Shown: positions 8,236-16,625, counted from the first letter of the stretch. The stretch: DNA of 26,206 bases from Anaerolineaceae bacterium (GCA_028714615.1 JAQTMA010000033.1:1-26206), one strand, 5' to 3'. Numbers and translations are program-made. Notes: generated from the sequence alone by a model not told the origin.

Positions 8236-9228
8236 ATGGGCTTGGTATTATCGATTTTTTTCGGGCTAACCCCGATGTTAATATTTGCGGTATTCGTATA
8301 TTGGCTCGATCGTTTTGAAAAAGAGCCTAAGATTCTATTGCTGGCTGTTTTTTCCTGGGGCGCTGTTGTGGCTGCCGGCCTGGCCTTTACCGTCAACTCA
8401 ATGTTGGGCTCCAGCATTTTCCTGATGACTGGGTCGACCGCCGCCACCCAGTTGACCACCGGATCACTGATCGCACCCATCGTGGAAGAATCGCTTAAGG
8501 GGATAGGCGTATTGGCGATCTTCTTGTTCTTCAAGAATTACTTCGATTCTCTATTAGACGGGATCGTTTATTCCGGGATGGCCGCCTTAGGTTTTGCTGC
8601 GACGGAGAACATTTACTATATATATAATTATGGTTTCCTGCATGGGGGCTTTCATGGCATGCTGACTTTAGTCTTCATCCGGGTGGTTATGGTCGGCTGG
8701 CAGCACCCATTTTTTACAGCCTTCACGGGGATCGGGCTATCGATCGCCCGCCTGACACGCAATCCGGCCCTGCGGCTGATCACCCCGATCATTGGGTGGG
8801 GTTTTGCCATCCTGGCGCACTCGCTTCACAATACGCTATCGAACGCTCTCGCGAATACCAACCAGCTAGTAATTGGGAGCCTGGCAGATTGGATGAGTTG
8901 GGCCCTAATGTTTGCATTCATTGTATTTACAATTATTCGCGAACAGCGTTTCGTCAGCAGAGAGTTACTCGACGAAGTATCCCTGGGCATTATTAGTCCG
9001 GCGCAGTACCGCAATGCCAGGTCTCCATGGGCGCAAAGCCTGGCGCGCCTGGTTGCGCTGAACCGCGGCCTTTTCCGTGATACCAATCGTTTCTATCAGC
9101 TCTGCGGGGTTCTTGCTCATAAGAAACGTTTGCGTTCAACCTTGGGCGATGAAGACGGCAATACGCTGCGCATCAGCAACATCCGCACCGAACTGGTCGC
9201 TCTCTCTCCTTGCGTCGTTACCGTATAA
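8236..9228 (+). CDS. PrsW-family intramembrane metalloprotease
   Basis: A 330-residue polytopic membrane protein of the PrsW/CAAX-protease-like superfamily. The N-terminal two thirds has about eight hydrophobic segments. The diagnostic motifs are EEsLK (Glu84, Glu85, Lys88), AATEN (Glu124, Asn125), a buried His157 (WQHPFF) and HSLHN (His195, His198), which supply putative metal ligands. In Bacillus, PrsW makes the first cut in an anti-sigma factor; the substrate here is unknown and no anti-sigma gene is nearby. A cytosolic tail of roughly 90 residues follows the last membrane segment. It has its own extended -10 promoter; GGGAG lies rather far (13 bases) before the ATG. Confident for family, not for target. 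Confidence 0.87.
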   Translation: MGLVLSIFFGLTPMLIFAVFVYWLDRFEKEPKILLLAVFSWGAVVAAGLAFTVNSMLGSSIFLMTGSTAATQLTTGSLIAPIVEESLKGIGVLAIFLFFKNYFDSLLDGIVYSGMAALGFAATENIYYIYNYGFLHGGFHGMLTLVFIRVVMVGWQHPFFTAFTGIGLSIARLTRNPALRLITPIIGWGFAILAHSLHNTLSNALANTNQLVIGSLADWMSWALMFAFIVFTIIREQRFVSRELLDEVSLGIISPAQYRNARSPWAQSLARLVALNRGLFRDTNRFYQLCGVLAHKKRLRSTLGDEDGNTLRISNIRTELVALSPCVVTV

Positions 9229-9356
9229 TGCGACCTATTCTCTTCGCTACGCACTCATGGTAAAATCAAACTTGAGGATTGATGCTCCTTTTGCATGTGA
9301 GGTACGTTTTCTTCTGTTCCTGGAGCACTTAACCAATAGTTGGAGCTTTTTTTTTC

Positions 9357-9431
9357 GTCCCTTTGGCCCAATGGATAGGGTAACGGCCTCCGAAGCCGTG
9401 GGTGTGGGTTCGAGTCCCACAAGGGACACCA
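9357..9431 (+). tRNA. tRNA-Arg (anticodon CCG), CCA encoded
   Basis: A complete cloverleaf can be folded by hand: acceptor GTCCCTT/AAGGGAC (9357-9363, 9421-9427), D stem GCCC/GGGT, anticodon stem ACGGC/GCCGT (9383-9387, 9395-9399) with loop CTCCGAA, and T stem GTGGG/CCCAC around TTCGAGT. The anticodon is CCG at 9390-9392, reading Arg codon CGG. Discriminator A9428 is followed by an encoded CCA (9429-9431). Confidence 0.96.
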
Positions 9432-9485
9432 TTTAACTGTTTGTACGAGCGTTTTCCAGCGCTTGCACCACCCCCTTCAATGGCA

Positions 9486-9523
9486 CGATGCTCCCGAATT
9501 CCTTCAGGAGCATCGCTGTTTTT
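9486..9523 (+). terminator. Intrinsic terminator downstream of the tRNA
   Basis: A 9-bp perfect stem CGATGCTCC/GGAGCATCG (9486-9494 and 9507-9515) with a 12-base loop, followed by CTG and five T residues (9519-9523). It lies 55 bp past the tRNA and ahead of the LacI-family gene. Confidence 0.75.
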
Positions 9524-9569
9524 AATGCTTGAGCGTATCATTTCCCGTCAATCGATTTTTCGATACGCT

Positions 9570-9610
9570 CTCGATATTTACATTAATGTTTAGCTGACAC
9601 CTCGATATTT
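9570..9610 (+). repeat. Pair of 10-bp direct repeats upstream of the lacI-type promoter
   Basis: CTCGATATTT occurs at 9570-9579 and 9601-9610, with a 31-bp period (three helical turns), the second copy ending six bases before the -35 box. This is the spacing expected of activator half-sites on one DNA face; the binding protein is unknown. Confidence 0.4.
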
Positions 9611-9615
9611 GCCTC

Positions 9616-9644
9616 TTGACAAACGAGGATTCTCGCTCTAAAAT
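9616..9644 (+). promoter_or_regulatory. Strong sigma-70 promoter of the LacI-family gene
   Basis: TTGACA (9616-9621), a 17-bp spacer, TAAAAT (9639-9644). The start is expected near 9651, giving a leader of about 75 nt. It is probably the promoter for the whole regulator-kinase-isomerase region, since no equally good one is seen before the kinase. Confidence 0.82.
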
Positions 9645-9656
9645 ATATTCAATTAA

Positions 9657-9668
9657 GTAAACGTTTAC
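9657..9668. promoter_or_regulatory. LacI-family operator palindrome
   Basis: GTAAACGTTTAC is a perfect 12-bp palindrome with the central CG and flanking AA/TT typical of LacI-family operators. It lies about 13 bp past the -10 box, over the transcript start, so the encoded repressor probably controls its own synthesis. Confidence 0.75.
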
Positions 9669-9725
9669 AAAATTATTCCAAGCGATTTTCTCTTCCAACC
9701 CGATCTGTATTCTGAGGTCCTCTTC

Positions 9726-10829
9726 ATGTCGGCCGAGAATCACGAACGAACCGAGCACAACAGACGCACCCAATCTGGTAAGAACCCCAACATCCACCAG
9801 GTCGCGGCACTGGCCAAAGTCTCTACCGCCACAGTATCTCGCGTCCTCGACGATCATGGCGGTGTTAGCCAGGAGTTGATCGATCGGGTGCATGAAGCTG
9901 TTCGCACCCTCGATTATCATCCCAACCGTGCTGCTCGGAATCTACGGAAACGTGGTTCCCAGACCGTCGGGGTGGTCATCTCAGATATCCAAAACCCATT
10001 TTTTACCAGCGTCATCAGCAGTATCGAAAAAGTACTCGTCGAAGCCAGTTATACACTCCTTTTGTGCAACTCGGATGAAGATCCCAAACGCGAGAAAGCC
10101 CATATCTCTACACTGCGCGCAGAAGGCGTGGCCGGGATTATCCTGGCTTCTACCCACGCCAATGCCGATCTGTACCACCAACTGCAGAGTGCCGGTATCC
10201 CTTTGGTGGCCATCGACCGCGCCCCCGGCCAAATGCATCTGGATTCGGTGACTGTCACCAATACACAAGGTGCTTTCAATGCTGTCACCCATCTGACCCA
10301 CCTTGGACACTCCCGCATCGGGCTGATCACTGGCCCACTCCACATCAGCACTTCCCGCGAACGTCTGGAAGGTTACGAACAGGGGATTCGTTCTCATGGT
10401 TTGGCGCTCATTCCCGAATTAATTCTTTTCAGCAATTACCGCCAGGCAGGTGGCTACTCAGCCATGCAAAGCTTGCTGGATCTGCCTGAGCCACCAACGG
10501 CTGTTTTAGTGGCCAACAACCTGATGACCCTCGGCGCCCTCCAGATGATTCACGAACGCAATCTGAAGATCCCTGATCAAATCGCCATTGTCGGCTTTGA
10601 CGATATGCCTTGGGCGACTTCTCTTCAGCCGCCCCTGACAGTTGTCGCCCAACCTACCTATGAATTGGGAACTTCAGCCGCCCAGCTCCTCCTCGACCGC
10701 TTGCGCGAGCCCAATCGACCATCCCAACACATCGTGCTTGAAACTACCCTTATGGTACGGGCTTCTTCTGGCGGTCATAACGCCTTGGATCTGACCAACT
10801 CGACTTCCTATGAAATATCGATAAGCTGA
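9726..10829 (+). CDS. LacI-family sugar-responsive transcription regulator
   Basis: A 367-residue regulator. The N-terminal helix-turn-helix (about 23-43, HQVAALAKVSTATVSRVLDD) is followed by the hinge helix (YHPNRAARNLRKRGSQ) and a periplasmic-binding-protein-like ligand domain (VGVVISDIQNPFF to the end). The first 20 residues are extra and polar, longer than most LacI members. GAGG at 9714-9717 supports the ATG. A strong promoter with an overlapping palindromic operator implies autoregulation. Downstream come a fossil sugar-binding-protein gene, a ribulokinase and a fucose/arabinose isomerase, so it probably senses a pentose or deoxyhexose, or its phosphate. The ligand cannot be read from the sequence. 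Confidence 0.93.
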   Translation: MSAENHERTEHNRRTQSGKNPNIHQVAALAKVSTATVSRVLDDHGGVSQELIDRVHEAVRTLDYHPNRAARNLRKRGSQTVGVVISDIQNPFFTSVISSIEKVLVEASYTLLLCNSDEDPKREKAHISTLRAEGVAGIILASTHANADLYHQLQSAGIPLVAIDRAPGQMHLDSVTVTNTQGAFNAVTHLTHLGHSRIGLITGPLHISTSRERLEGYEQGIRSHGLALIPELILFSNYRQAGGYSAMQSLLDLPEPPTAVLVANNLMTLGALQMIHERNLKIPDQIAIVGFDDMPWATSLQPPLTVVAQPTYELGTSAAQLLLDRLREPNRPSQHIVLETTLMVRASSGGHNALDLTNSTSYEISIS

Positions 10830-10956
10830 AGCCATCGATTGGGCGGTCAAAATCCTCGAGCAGGGTGTCAAACCCGATAAGTCAGTAGTCTTGCAAACCA
10901 TGGAGGTCACCAAACAAAACGCCGCTGATTTGTTGAAGAAATTCACCAGTCAATAA
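10825..10956 (+). pseudogene. Fossil C-terminus of a sugar ABC transporter binding protein
   Basis: A frame ending in TAA at 10954-10956 reads AEAIDWAVKILEQGVKPDKS, then about 22 more residues that include VVLQTMEVTKQNAADLLKKF. This matches the extreme C-terminus of ribose/xylose-type periplasmic binding proteins, where a final helix is followed by a hinge strand and a VTKxNAAD-type ending. An in-frame stop at 10822-10824 and the missing N-terminus (about 250-300 residues) show it is a remnant. It overlaps the last codon of the LacI gene. A deletion probably removed the rest of the gene, and perhaps the permease and ATPase genes, between the regulator and the kinase. Confidence 0.65.
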
Positions 10957-10976
10957 ACCCCCTTAATTACCCTTCC

Positions 10977-11009
10977 GGTTTTTCCGGTGGTTTTACCGCC
11001 GGAGAAACC
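10977..11009 (+). other. 14-bp hairpin in the ribulokinase leader
   Basis: GGTTTTTCCGGTGG (10977-10990) pairs with CCGCCGGAGAAACC (10996-11009) over 14 bp with two G-U pairs and a TTTTA loop. No T-run follows, so it is not a standard intrinsic terminator. It ends 23 bases before the araB ATG and after the fossil gene; it could stabilise or process the lacI-araB transcript, or be the terminator remnant of the lost gene. Confidence 0.6.
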
Positions 11010-11032
11010 CACCTTTGAATTGACACACGAAA

Positions 11033-12721
11033 ATGCAGGTAAAATACGTCATAGGATTGGATTATGGCACCGAATCAGTGCGGGCCGTTCTGGTGAACGT
11101 CCAGGATGGGAACGTGGCTGCCTCGGCGGATTGCTGCTACCCGGATCGCGTGATCGACGCGTACTTACCTGGTGAGACCAACCAGAGCCCTCCCTTACCT
11201 CCCGATTTTGCCCTACAGAACCCTGCAGATTGGTTGTCCGGTCTGAAAGCCACCGTTAAACAGGTGTTGGCGCTAACTCATATAGACCCATCTGCGGTGA
11301 TCGGGTTGGGGATCGACTTCACCTCCTGTACAATCTTGCCTACTACAGCAACGGGAGAGCCATTATCATTTATTCCCTCATTCCGTTCCAATCCGCATGC
11401 CTGGGCAAAATTGTGGAAGCATCATGCCGCCCAAAAACAAGCCGATCGTGTTAACCGGTTGGCATTGGATCGGGGTGAACCCTGGCTATCTTTGTATGGG
11501 GGCAAAGTATCCTCGGAATGGCTAATCCCGAAGGCGCTTCAAATCTTTGAGGAAGCTCCGGAGATTTACGCTGCAGCCGCTCGCATCGTTGAAGGTGCGG
11601 ATTGGATCACCTGGCAGCTTACCGGAAAACTGGTACGTAATGCTTGTGGTGCTGGCTATAAAGCCACCTGGCACAAAACCAATGGCTATCCCTCTCCTGA
11701 CTTCCTCGAATCCCTTCACCCCGGTTTTGGCGGACTATTCTTCGATAAATGCCCAGAAGCAGTTGTTACTCCAGGTAGCCGGGTCGGGCAGTTGACCTCG
11801 GCCTGGGCTACCCGCCTGGGGCTACCCCCCGGTCTGCCCATTGCCGCCGGCATCATCGACGCTCACGCGGCGGCCATCGGAGCTGGCGTTACTCAACCAG
11901 GAACCATGTTCCTCACGATGGGGACCTCCACCTGCCACATGCTCATGGCAGAGCATGAAGTACGCATCCCTGGAATTTCAGGGGTCGTCGAGGGTGGGAT
12001 TGTACCTGGGTATTACGGATATGAGGCGGGGCAGGCTGGCGTCGGTGATAGCTTTGCCTGGTTTGTAGAGACTTGTGTTCCACCCACTTACCACACTGAA
12101 GCTCAGGTGCGCGGAATGTCTCTGCATGATCTCTTGAGTGAGAAGGCAGCCCGACTGGCGCCTGGTGAAAGTGGGTTACTCGCTCTCGATTGGTGGAATG
12201 GCTGCCGTACCCCGCTGGTGAATGCCCGGTTGAGTGGACTGCTGGTCGGTGCAAACCTGGCGACCACTCCCGAAGAGATCTACCGGTCACTCATTGAAGC
12301 AACTGCCTACGGAACCCGTCAGATTATCGAAGCGTTTACCGCAGCCGATGTACCAGTCGATAGGCTCCTGGCTGGTGGAGGGCTGACGAAAAATAGATTC
12401 CTCATGCAGCTCTATGCCGATATCACCGGGCGAGAGATCGGTGTTGCAGCCTCAACGGAAGCGTCGGCGTTAGGCGCAGCCATGTTGGCCTCCCTATCCG
12501 CAGGCTCTGAGAATAGAGGCTATGCAGATCTAACCACCGCAGCACTGCATATGGCGCCGCCGGTCGCCCAGAGCTATCTTCCGCAGCCAAAAGCTGCCCG
12601 GGTCTATGACCGTATCTACGCAGAATATTCTCATCTGGTCGAATATTTTGGTCAAGGCGTTAATTCGGTTATGGAAATCCTGCGAGATATCAAAATGGAA
12701 ACCATTCACTCAGGAGAATAA
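11033..12721 (+). CDS. araB: Ribulokinase (FGGY carbohydrate kinase)
   Basis: A cytoplasmic FGGY kinase that transfers phosphate from ATP to the C5 hydroxyl of ribulose. The 562-residue length and motif order fit AraB: N-terminal phosphate-binding [10 protein letters not shown] (8-17), substrate-contact region [13 protein letters not shown] (155-167), [13 protein letters not shown] with catalytic base Asp277, TMGTSTCH (295-302), and the ATP-binding AGGGLTKN (447-454). AraB enzymes accept D- as well as L-ribulose. No clear Shine-Dalgarno sequence precedes the ATG at 11033, although the protein begins where AraB should. It is followed after four bases by fucI; with that isomerase the likely substrate is D-ribulose. 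A related kinase acting on another ketose is possible. Confidence 0.9.
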   Translation: MQVKYVIGLDYGTESVRAVLVNVQDGNVAASADCCYPDRVIDAYLPGETNQSPPLPPDFALQNPADWLSGLKATVKQVLALTHIDPSAVIGLGIDFTSCTILPTTATGEPLSFIPSFRSNPHAWAKLWKHHAAQKQADRVNRLALDRGEPWLSLYGGKVSSEWLIPKALQIFEEAPEIYAAAARIVEGADWITWQLTGKLVRNACGAGYKATWHKTNGYPSPDFLESLHPGFGGLFFDKCPEAVVTPGSRVGQLTSAWATRLGLPPGLPIAAGIIDAHAAAIGAGVTQPGTMFLTMGTSTCHMLMAEHEVRIPGISGVVEGGIVPGYYGYEAGQAGVGDSFAWFVETCVPPTYHTEAQVRGMSLHDLLSEKAARLAPGESGLLALDWWNGCRTPLVNARLSGLLVGANLATTPEEIYRSLIEATAYGTRQIIEAFTAADVPVDRLLAGGGLTKNRFLMQLYADITGREIGVAASTEASALGAAMLASLSAGSENRGYADLTTAALHMAPPVAQSYLPQPKAARVYDRIYAEYSHLVEYFGQGVNSVMEILRDIKMETIHSGE

Positions 12722-12725
12722 TGTG

Positions 12726-14540
12726 ATGTTGAAAGAACGAACTTTTTTCACGGTGAACCCTCCCAAAAACCTTTGGGTAGGCGCTCTTCCGAAAATCGGA
12801 ATCCGGCCTGTGATTGACGGCCGACGGAAAGGCGTACGCGAAGCGTTGGAGGATCAGACCATGCAGATGGCTCAATCGGTATCGATACTGATCCATGAGA
12901 ATTTGCGCCATGCCTGCGGTCTGCCAGTAGAGTGTGTCGTCGCGGATACGTGTATTGGCGGTGTGGCTGAAGCAGCTCAGACCGCCGATAAATTTGCCAG
13001 GGAGGGGGTGGGCGTTACGATCACGGTTACCCCCTGCTGGTGCTATGGCTCTGAAACGATGGATATGACCCCACAAATTCCTAAAGCAGTGTGGGGTTTT
13101 AATGGTACCGAGCGGCCTGGCGCCGTCTACCTGGCGGCTGTATTGGCCGCTCATAACCAGAAAGGCTTGCCTGCATTCAGTATTTATGGCCAAGATGTGC
13201 AGGATGCCGGGGATACCAAGATTCCTGCCGATGTAAAGGAAAAGCTACTGCAGTTCTCTCGCGCCGGGATCGCGGTTGCAACCTTGAAGGGGAAATCCTA
13301 CCTTGCAATGGGAGGTACCTCCATGGGCATCGCTGGCTCGATGGTCCAGCCGGAGTTCTTCGAGCGATATCTGGGAATGCGCTCCGAGATGGTCGACATG
13401 AGCGAATTCGCCCGCCGCATCGAAGAAGGAATCTTCGATGCTCAAGAGTACACTTCCGCATTATCCTGGGTCAAGCTTAATTGTCGCGAGGGCAAGGACT
13501 ATAACCCTTCCGAGCGCCAGCGCACCCGTATACAAAAAGATGGTGATTGGGAATTTGTGGTCAAAATGGCCTTGATTGCCCGCGACCTGATGATTGGTAA
13601 CCCACGCTTAGCCGAGCTGGGTTATGGGGAGGAAGCGCTGGGCCATAATGCCCTTGCCGGTGGTTTCCAGGGGCAACGCCAGTGGACCGATCACTTCCCC
13701 AACGGAGACTTTATGGAAGCCATCCTCAACAGTTCCTTTGATTGGAATGGTATCCGTGAACCTTTTGTCTTCGCCACCGAGAACGACAGCCTGAATGGCG
13801 TCTCGATGCTTTTCGGACACCTGTTAACAGGCTCCGCGCAGATCTTTGCCGACGTGCGTACCTATTGGAGCCCGGATGCGGTTAAACGCGTTACCGGATT
13901 CGAGTTGAAGGGCCGCGCCTCAGGCGGATTGATCCATTTGATCAATTCAGGGGCGGCCGCTCTAGATGCTACCGGAATGGAAGCGAATGAAGGAGAGCCG
14001 GTCATTAAACCCTGGTGGGAGGTAACCCCGCAAGAGGCAGAAGCTTGCCTGCAAGCTACCACCTGGTATACGGGCAGGACGGAATACTTTCGGGGGGGTG
14101 GCTACTCCTCGGGTTTCTCGAGCCGGGGAGGTATGCCACTTACCATGCTGCGGCTTAATTGGATCGCTGGACTGGGTCCGGTCTTGCAACTGGCAGAGGG
14201 CTGGTCGATCGAGCTCCCACAGGATGTCCATGAAACCATTACCCAACGTACCGATCCTACCTGGCCGACTACCTGGTTCGCTCCTCGTTTGACGGGAAGT
14301 GGCGCTTTCCGATCGGGGTATACGGTTATGAACCATTGGGGGGCCAACCACGGCGCCATCAGCTTCGGCCACATTGGCGCAGACTTGATTACCCTGGCCT
14401 CTATGTTGCACATCCCGGTATCGATGCATAACGTGGCCGAGGAGCTGATTTATCGACCTAGCGCCTGGGATAGCTTCGGAAGCCAGGACCTGCAAGGCGC
14501 AGATTATCGCGCCTGCGCCAACTACGGCCCGTTGTATTAA
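12726..14540 (+). CDS. fucI: L-fucose / D-arabinose isomerase
   Basis: A cytoplasmic Mn2+-dependent aldose-ketose isomerase converting L-fucose to L-fuculose and D-arabinose to D-ribulose. The 604-residue protein aligns end to end with E. coli FucI from memory: [14 protein letters not shown] (21-34), [11 protein letters not shown] (101-111), [15 protein letters not shown] (124-138), [12 protein letters not shown] (311-322). Metal/active-site residues are Glu331 (EAILNSS), Asp354 (ENDSLNG) and His542 (GANHG). The start is ATG 12726, with AGGAG at 12712-12716; a GTG one codon earlier is equally possible, and a longer frame from 12606 would overlap araB. It is translationally close to the kinase. 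No fuculokinase or fuculose-phosphate aldolase is seen here, favouring the D-arabinose reaction. Confidence 0.95.
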   Translation: MLKERTFFTVNPPKNLWVGALPKIGIRPVIDGRRKGVREALEDQTMQMAQSVSILIHENLRHACGLPVECVVADTCIGGVAEAAQTADKFAREGVGVTITVTPCWCYGSETMDMTPQIPKAVWGFNGTERPGAVYLAAVLAAHNQKGLPAFSIYGQDVQDAGDTKIPADVKEKLLQFSRAGIAVATLKGKSYLAMGGTSMGIAGSMVQPEFFERYLGMRSEMVDMSEFARRIEEGIFDAQEYTSALSWVKLNCREGKDYNPSERQRTRIQKDGDWEFVVKMALIARDLMIGNPRLAELGYGEEALGHNALAGGFQGQRQWTDHFPNGDFMEAILNSSFDWNGIREPFVFATENDSLNGVSMLFGHLLTGSAQIFADVRTYWSPDAVKRVTGFELKGRASGGLIHLINSGAAALDATGMEANEGEPVIKPWWEVTPQEAEACLQATTWYTGRTEYFRGGGYSSGFSSRGGMPLTMLRLNWIAGLGPVLQLAEGWSIELPQDVHETITQRTDPTWPTTWFAPRLTGSGAFRSGYTVMNHWGANHGAISFGHIGADLITLASMLHIPVSMHNVAEELIYRPSAWDSFGSQDLQGADYRACANYGPLY

Positions 14541-14545
14541 ATCTC

Positions 14546-14585
14546 GTACCCCAGACCTCGGCTCATCTACCAAGGTTTGGGGTAC
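14546..14585. terminator. Hairpin terminator between fucI and the permease operon
   Basis: GTACCCCAGACCT (14546-14558) pairs with AGGTTTGGGGTAC (14573-14585), a 13-bp stem with one G-U pair and a 14-base loop, beginning five bases after the fucI stop. A T-run is missing on both strands, so termination would be imperfect or factor-assisted. Confidence 0.6.
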
Positions 14586-14661
14586 ATTCGTCTCCCTTCA
14601 TCCTGGCTGATCTCTCTCCAATCCAATCCTCTTTCCAAGAGAACGCAGGCGGTATCCACGT

Positions 14662-14675
14662 AGCAAGCGCTTGCT
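14662..14675. promoter_or_regulatory. LacI-type palindrome in a convergent gap
   Basis: AGCAAGCGCTTGCT is a perfect 14-bp palindrome centred on CG with AAG/CTT arms, the form of LacI-family operators. It lies between the 3' ends of fucI and the transporter operon with no obvious promoter beside it. The remainder of the 14586-14754 gap shows no gene I can support. Confidence 0.4.
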
Positions 14676-14754
14676 TTGTTCGGTTTGGGTGAAATGGATT
14701 TCTCCCGGCTGTTGATTAAAGGTGCTCGTTTTCTTTGATCGCTTCCCCTGAAAG

Positions 14755-15582
14755 TCAACCTTTAATTCCGGTGGTAACAATCCCCTCGATGATGCGCTTT
14801 TGAGCGGCAAAGAAACCAATAGCCACGGGTAGGATATACAGGACCACTGCTGCCATTGTAATCGTGATCAGGCGACTTTGGTGTGGGTCTACGTATGTGC
14901 TTCCCGATAACTTGACCGCCAACGTAGTGTTTTCAGAGGAGAGGAATATCAACGGGTTGATGAAATCACCCCATACCCATTGGAAATTGAAAATAGCAGA
15001 AATGATCAACGCGGGCCAGGCGTTGGGCAGAAAGATCTGCCAGAAGATACGCAGCCGGTTACAACCATCCACCTCAGCAGCGTCTTCCAGCTCCTTGGGA
15101 AATGTGGAAAAGAATTGGCGGAATAGAAAGATGTGCCATGGGCTGGCTGTCAACCCCCAAAGAATCCAGGGCCAGTAACTTCCGGTGAGATGCAGCCGTG
15201 AGAAAATGATGAACTGCGGCACTAATGTTACCATAAAAGGTAAGATAATCATCGCCAGCACCAATGTGAAGAGCGCATTTTTTCCGGGGGCGTTATGACG
15301 GGCGAAACCAAATCCGACCAGAGCACTGGAGAGCGTACATAATATCGTAAAAGTGGATGCCAAATAGACTGTATTACCCAAATTACGGAAAAATGGGGCC
15401 ATCGTCGTTGCCAGGTAGTAATTTATCCACTGCCAAGCTGACGGCAAAATTGTTATCGGGTATGCCAGGTACTCCGATTCCTTCTTGAAGGAAGTAATGA
15501 CCAACCATACTAGCGGAACGATCATGAACAGCGCCAGTAAGCAGATAAAGGAATATGTGATGGTTTTACGGGAGCTAATCAT
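14755..15582 (-). CDS. CUT1 sugar ABC transporter permease (MalG-like)
   Basis: A 275-residue inner-membrane permease with six predicted transmembrane segments, the first at about 10-30. The EAA loop that docks the ATPase is at 164-186 (ELEDAAEVDGCNRLRIFWQI). Length and loop position are those of the MalG/UgpE class of carbohydrate uptake permeases. Its ATG lies one base beyond the stop of the MalF-type gene, so the pair is translationally coupled, with GGAG before the start inside the upstream gene's end. It is the last gene of the transporter operon. The sugar is unknown; the ATPase is presumably a shared MsmK/UgpC-type protein encoded elsewhere. Confidence 0.92.
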   Translation of the reverse strand: MISSRKTITYSFICLLALFMIVPLVWLVITSFKKESEYLAYPITILPSAWQWINYYLATTMAPFFRNLGNTVYLASTFTILCTLSSALVGFGFARHNAPGKNALFTLVLAMIILPFMVTLVPQFIIFSRLHLTGSYWPWILWGLTASPWHIFLFRQFFSTFPKELEDAAEVDGCNRLRIFWQIFLPNAWPALIISAIFNFQWVWGDFINPLIFLSSENTTLAVKLSGSTYVDPHQSRLITITMAAVVLYILPVAIGFFAAQKRIIEGIVTTGIKG

Positions 15583-15583
15583 A

Positions 15584-16561
15584 TTATTGCTCCACTTCGT
15601 AGTGCACCCAGCCGCGGCTGGTGCGAAAGACTAATAGGGTAAGCAGCAATACGATGATGAATAGGATCCACAAAAGCGCCATGCCATACGAGAAATTCTG
15701 ATTGCCGAAAATCTGAATAAATACATATACGAGATACATATATATCGACTGTGGTGGAGATGTATATAGTGTATTTACATTTCCAGAGAAGCTCGCCAGC
15801 AGCATCGGCTGGACCAATAGTTGGAGAGAACCGATAATGCCGATGATCAGTTGAAAGAATAACACCGGAGACATCATCGGCAAGGTGACATGGCGGAAAG
15901 CCTGCCACTCGTTTGCCCCATCCACCAGAGCAGCTTCTCGCAGCTCGCGGGGCACAGCCTGTAAGCCACCCAGTAATACCACCATCCCGCTACCCACGCT
16001 GCCCCACAGAACAAATAGGAGTAGAGTGAACGGTACCAGGTCCGTTAACCAGGGCAGGGCAGTGCCAGGGCGTAACCAACTAAGCAGACCGTTAATCAAT
16101 CCCGAGTTCTTATCCGCAAAAATGCGCCAGGCTAACGCGCCAGCTACCACCGGGATGAACGACGGTAGGTATAACAACGTACGGAAGAATCCCCGCCCGC
16201 GGATCTCCTGGTTGACCAGGAGCGCCATCCCCATCGATACTGCCAGACCGATCGGCACGCTAATGATTGCAAACAACAGTGTAACCTGAAGGCTGGTCCA
16301 TAATTGAATATCGTTGAGGGCGTGAGCATAATTGGCCGCTCCTACAAACTTCATTGTGAGCCAGTTTAACCCATTGAAGTTGGAAAGCGAAAGGCCAAAT
16401 CCCATGATTAAAGGTGCAATTGTCAGGAAGATGAAGCCTAATAGCCAGGGCGAGATGCACAAGTAGAAATAGGCAATCTCACGCCGAGCCCGTGGGCCGA
16501 TTTTTACGCTGGAAAGGCGTTTTTCTGAGGTCGCACTCAACTGGGATATTAGCTGTCCCAT
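15584..16561 (-). CDS. CUT1 sugar ABC transporter permease (MalF-like)
   Basis: A 325-residue inner-membrane permease of the MalF/UgpA class, six predicted membrane segments after a polar N-terminal 28 residues. The EAA loop is at 206-230 (ELREAALVDGANEWQAFRHV). The start is set at 16561, where GGAGG (16570-16566, minus strand) precedes the ATG; the frame is open to 16642, but that extension would read through the palindrome at 16591-16625 and is unlike any permease. It forms the membrane channel with the following MalG-like protein. Expression relative to the binding protein is probably reduced by the hairpin just upstream. Confidence 0.92.
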   Translation of the reverse strand: MGQLISQLSATSEKRLSSVKIGPRARREIAYFYLCISPWLLGFIFLTIAPLIMGFGLSLSNFNGLNWLTMKFVGAANYAHALNDIQLWTSLQVTLLFAIISVPIGLAVSMGMALLVNQEIRGRGFFRTLLYLPSFIPVVAGALAWRIFADKNSGLINGLLSWLRPGTALPWLTDLVPFTLLLFVLWGSVGSGMVVLLGGLQAVPRELREAALVDGANEWQAFRHVTLPMMSPVLFFQLIIGIIGSLQLLVQPMLLASFSGNVNTLYTSPPQSIYMYLVYVFIQIFGNQNFSYGMALLWILFIIVLLLTLLVFRTSRGWVHYEVEQ

Positions 16562-16590
16562 CCTACCTCCGATCAAAGCGTATTCCGATT

Positions 16591-16625
16591 TGAAGATATA
16601 TACGGCAATGCCGTATATATCTTCA
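16591..16625. repeat. 35-bp perfect palindrome between binding-protein and permease genes
   Basis: TGAAGATATATACGGCA (16591-16607), a single A, then its exact reverse complement (16609-16625). As RNA it folds into a 16-bp stem with a 3-base loop. It lies about 70 bp after the binding-protein stop and 30 bp before the permease start, with no T-run, so it fits a transcript-stabilising or processing hairpin, or an operator. Confidence 0.88.

Noticed and set aside
9224..9229. TATAAT overlapping the PrsW stop as a tRNA promoter
   Set aside because: No -35 box at suitable spacing and 130 bp from the tRNA; TGGTAAAAT at 9258-9266 is an alternative but also unsupported.
9357..9431. tRNA-Arg as an integration site
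   Set aside because: No repeat of the tRNA 3' end and no integrase or phage gene was seen in the window.
9247..9541. Small minus-strand frames across the tRNA (VGLEPT-type peptide)
   Set aside because: They are translations of the antisense of a tRNA gene, a well-known annotation artefact.
12606..12725. N-terminal extension of FucI
   Set aside because: It overlaps the end of araB, does not resemble FucI, and AGGAG supports the start at 12726.
14567..14758. Small minus-strand frame after the MalG-like gene
   Set aside because: No recognisable motif, no ribosome site, and it covers the terminator hairpin and palindrome; the gap is better read as non-coding.
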